A stretch of 64,000 bases of DNA, from contig NZ_CP160035.1 in assembly GCF_040703125.1 (NCBI RefSeq), forward strand, positions 1,922,001 to 1,986,000, in the 5' to 3' direction. Below the pieces are notes generated by a model, which did not search any database, was not told the DNA's origin, and worked only from the letters and a program-made list of their open reading frames with translations. This document shows positions 62,467 through 64,000 of the stretch, in pieces; position 1 is the stretch's first letter, and each line of letters opens with the position of its first letter. The translations under genes were made by a program, and so were the position numbers. This DNA is from Flavobacterium ovatum. GTDB taxonomy: Bacteria; Bacteroidota; Bacteroidia; Flavobacteriales; Flavobacteriaceae.

Positions 62467-64000
62467 TTAATTCGTGTAAACGCGAGTCACTTTGTCTACT
62501 CCGTCAATTTTCTTGATATTGTCAATTAATTTTTTCAAAATGCTATTGTTTTGAACAATTACAATTACTTGTCCTTTGAAAAGTCCTGCTTCACCACTCA
62601 AAGAAATACTTTGGATGTTTACGTTCATGTTATTTGAAATTACTTTTGTCAATTCATTGGTAAGGCCAAGTGTATCCATTCCTGTGATGTTAAGCATGGC
62701 TTTGAATTCTTGTCGGCTAGAGTCAATCCATTTGGCGGGCATAATACGGTATGCATAATTAGACTGCAAAGCAAGTGCATTAGGGCAGTCTTTTTTATGA
62801 ACTTTTATTCCTTCATTAATAGTAACAAAACCAAAAACATCATCACCAGGAATTGGGTTGCAACAAGCAGATAATTTATAATCTAGTTTATCTTGCTCCT
62901 TTCCAAAGACCAACATATCATAATTATGATTTAATATGTGTTTGTGAATGTCTGGAGAAGCTGTTTTTTCAGAGCGCTTAATTTTATTTTTAAAGAAATT
63001 GATTAAAGTATTCCCCTTTTGAGCTGCGTAATCTTTTAACTGTTGGTTCTCAATTGAGCCTACACCCACTCTGTAGAATAAATCGAGACTTGTTTTAAGG
63101 TTGAAAAAATTGACTAATTCATTAACGGTGGTTTCGTTTAAGGTTACTTTTAAATGTTTTAGTTTACGAGTAAGTAGTTCTTTACCGTGTTCTGCGATTT
63201 TCTTAGTGTTTTCGTTAAGGACACTTCTTATTTTGTTTTTAGCTCTTGAAGTGGTGACGTAATCTAGCCAATGTGCGGTGGGTTTTTGATTAACTGAAGT
63301 GATAATTTCGACTTGATCGCCACTTTTTAATTCATAATTCAAAGGAACCAACTTTCCGTTTACGCGAGTTCCACGAGTTTTGATTCCAATTTCAGAGTGA
63401 ATACTAAAAGCGAAATCTAACGAAGTAGCTCCTTTAGGTAATGATTTAATATCTCCCTTAGGTGTAAAAATGTAGATTTCTTTAGAGTACAAATTCATTT
63501 TGAAATCTTCGACAAAATCCACTGCATTGGATTCGGCATTTTCAATCGCTTCTCTCAAAAGGTTGAGCCAAACATCCAAACCGTGTTCTTCGTCAGCACC
63601 GTTTTTGTATTTGTAATGTGCTGCATATCCTTTTTCAGCAATTTCGTCCATACGCTCACTACGCACTTGTACTTCTACCCAGCGACCTTTTGGTCCCATT
63701 ACGGTGATGTGCAAAGCTTCATAACCTGTGGATTTTGGCGAGGAAATCCAGTCTCGCAAACGACTTGGGCTGGGTCTATAGTGATCTGTTACAATAGAAT
63801 ATATTTTCCAAGCTATAAATTTTTCATCATGTGGAATGGATTTATAAACGATACGTAACGCAAATTTGTCATAAACTTGATCGAAACCTACGTTTTGCGC
63901 TTGCATTTTTTTACGTATCGAATAAATAGACTTTGGGCGACCTTTTATGATGTAGTCTAATCCTTCAAGATCTAAGGTGGCTTTTAGTACAGCAGATATA
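62467..64000 (-). CDS. RelA/SpoT bifunctional (p)ppGpp synthetase/hydrolase, partial (5' end outside window)
   Basis: The reading frame is open to the right edge of the window; the upstream codons SIYSIRKKMQAQ belong to the synthetase. The 511 codons present hold the rest of the synthetase domain (KFALRIVYKS, GYEALHITVMGP), the TGS domain (IYIFTPKGDIKSLPKGATSL, about 145-210 from the cut), the conserved CCNPIPGDDVFG zinc-finger-like region and the ACT domain at the end (KAMLNITGMDTLGL onward). The hydrolase half, if present, is outside. It makes the stringent-response alarmones. Confidence 0.93.
   Translation of the reverse strand, partial: ISAVLKATLDLEGLDYIIKGRPKSIYSIRKKMQAQNVGFDQVYDKFALRIVYKSIPHDEKFIAWKIYSIVTDHYRPSPSRLRDWISSPKSTGYEALHITVMGPKGRWVEVQVRSERMDEIAEKGYAAHYKYKNGADEEHGLDVWLNLLREAIENAESNAVDFVEDFKMNLYSKEIYIFTPKGDIKSLPKGATSLDFAFSIHSEIGIKTRGTRVNGKLVPLNYELKSGDQVEIITSVNQKPTAHWLDYVTTSRAKNKIRSVLNENTKKIAEHGKELLTRKLKHLKVTLNETTVNELVNFFNLKTSLDLFYRVGVGSIENQQLKDYAAQKGNTLINFFKNKIKRSEKTASPDIHKHILNHNYDMLVFGKEQDKLDYKLSACCNPIPGDDVFGFVTINEGIKVHKKDCPNALALQSNYAYRIMPAKWIDSSRQEFKAMLNITGMDTLGLTNELTKVISNNMNVNIQSISLSGEAGLFKGQVIVIVQNNSILKKLIDNIKKIDGVDKVTRVYTN

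Overview
The window is a low-GC chromosomal segment of a member of the Flavobacteriia (Bacteroidota), most likely Flavobacterium or a close relative. This rests on the gene content (DUF493, DUF4290, DUF3276/PUR and DUF4199 proteins, long-form NusB, Zn-free type B L31, PorT-like barrels, a RNase Y / 6S RNA / ZapA block), on TAnnTTTG-type -7 promoter boxes, and on flavobacterial intergenic hairpin repeats. About 62 protein genes, two decayed gene fragments and one RNA gene are supported. No tRNA, rRNA, insertion sequence or CRISPR array is visible.

Layout. 1-12.4 kb: a cut AAA-type ATPase, DUF493, DUF4290, murA, a cation efflux protein, an S41 lipoprotein protease, aroQ, three small outer-membrane barrels, xerD, then rny - 6S RNA - zapA - coiled-coil gene. 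12.6-17.6 kb: a cell-envelope run of M23 peptidase, TonB-dependent receptor and lipoprotein. 17.6-29.8 kb: DUF2971, ABC exporter, phosphohexomutase, GT2 transferase with DUF4199, L31 with a structured leader, a GlmU-like protein, an alanine/Na+ symporter, an ABC-F ATPase and a small acetyltransferase. 30.9-38.7 kb: an AT-rich accessory island, all on the minus strand. It holds two truncated FtsZ-like proteins, several unknown small proteins, two paralogous PD-(D/E)XK nucleases, a SLOG-like protein, a protein with repeated beta-strand units, an exonuclease remnant and a WYL regulator. 38.8-64 kb: housekeeping again, with a thioredoxin-like protein, CsaA-like protein, hydrolase, cNMP/CBS/DUF294 signalling protein with exonuclease, P-type ATPase, MscS, PUR protein, ABC exporter, nusB-yajC, pepT, DUF1003, pyrD, sugar isomerase-like protein, AEC transporter, peroxiredoxin, response regulator, HMA-AraC regulator, Nudix, purA, Fur and the C-terminal two thirds of RelA/SpoT.

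The most interesting signals are three. (1) Intergenic elements are built of hairpins whose stems vary but still pair, joined by conserved linkers: 3811-3910, 49660-49786 and 58095-58193 form one family and 5843-6000 and 59677-59826 a second; a related hairpin module lies at 22153-22238. (2) The minus-strand island has FtsZ-like proteins that lack the GTP-binding half, near nuclease paralogs and a WYL regulator. (3) The rny 3' region has ten copies of a heptamer in front of a near-perfect terminator hairpin.

All identifications come from reading motifs and eye alignment against remembered families. No database search was run.
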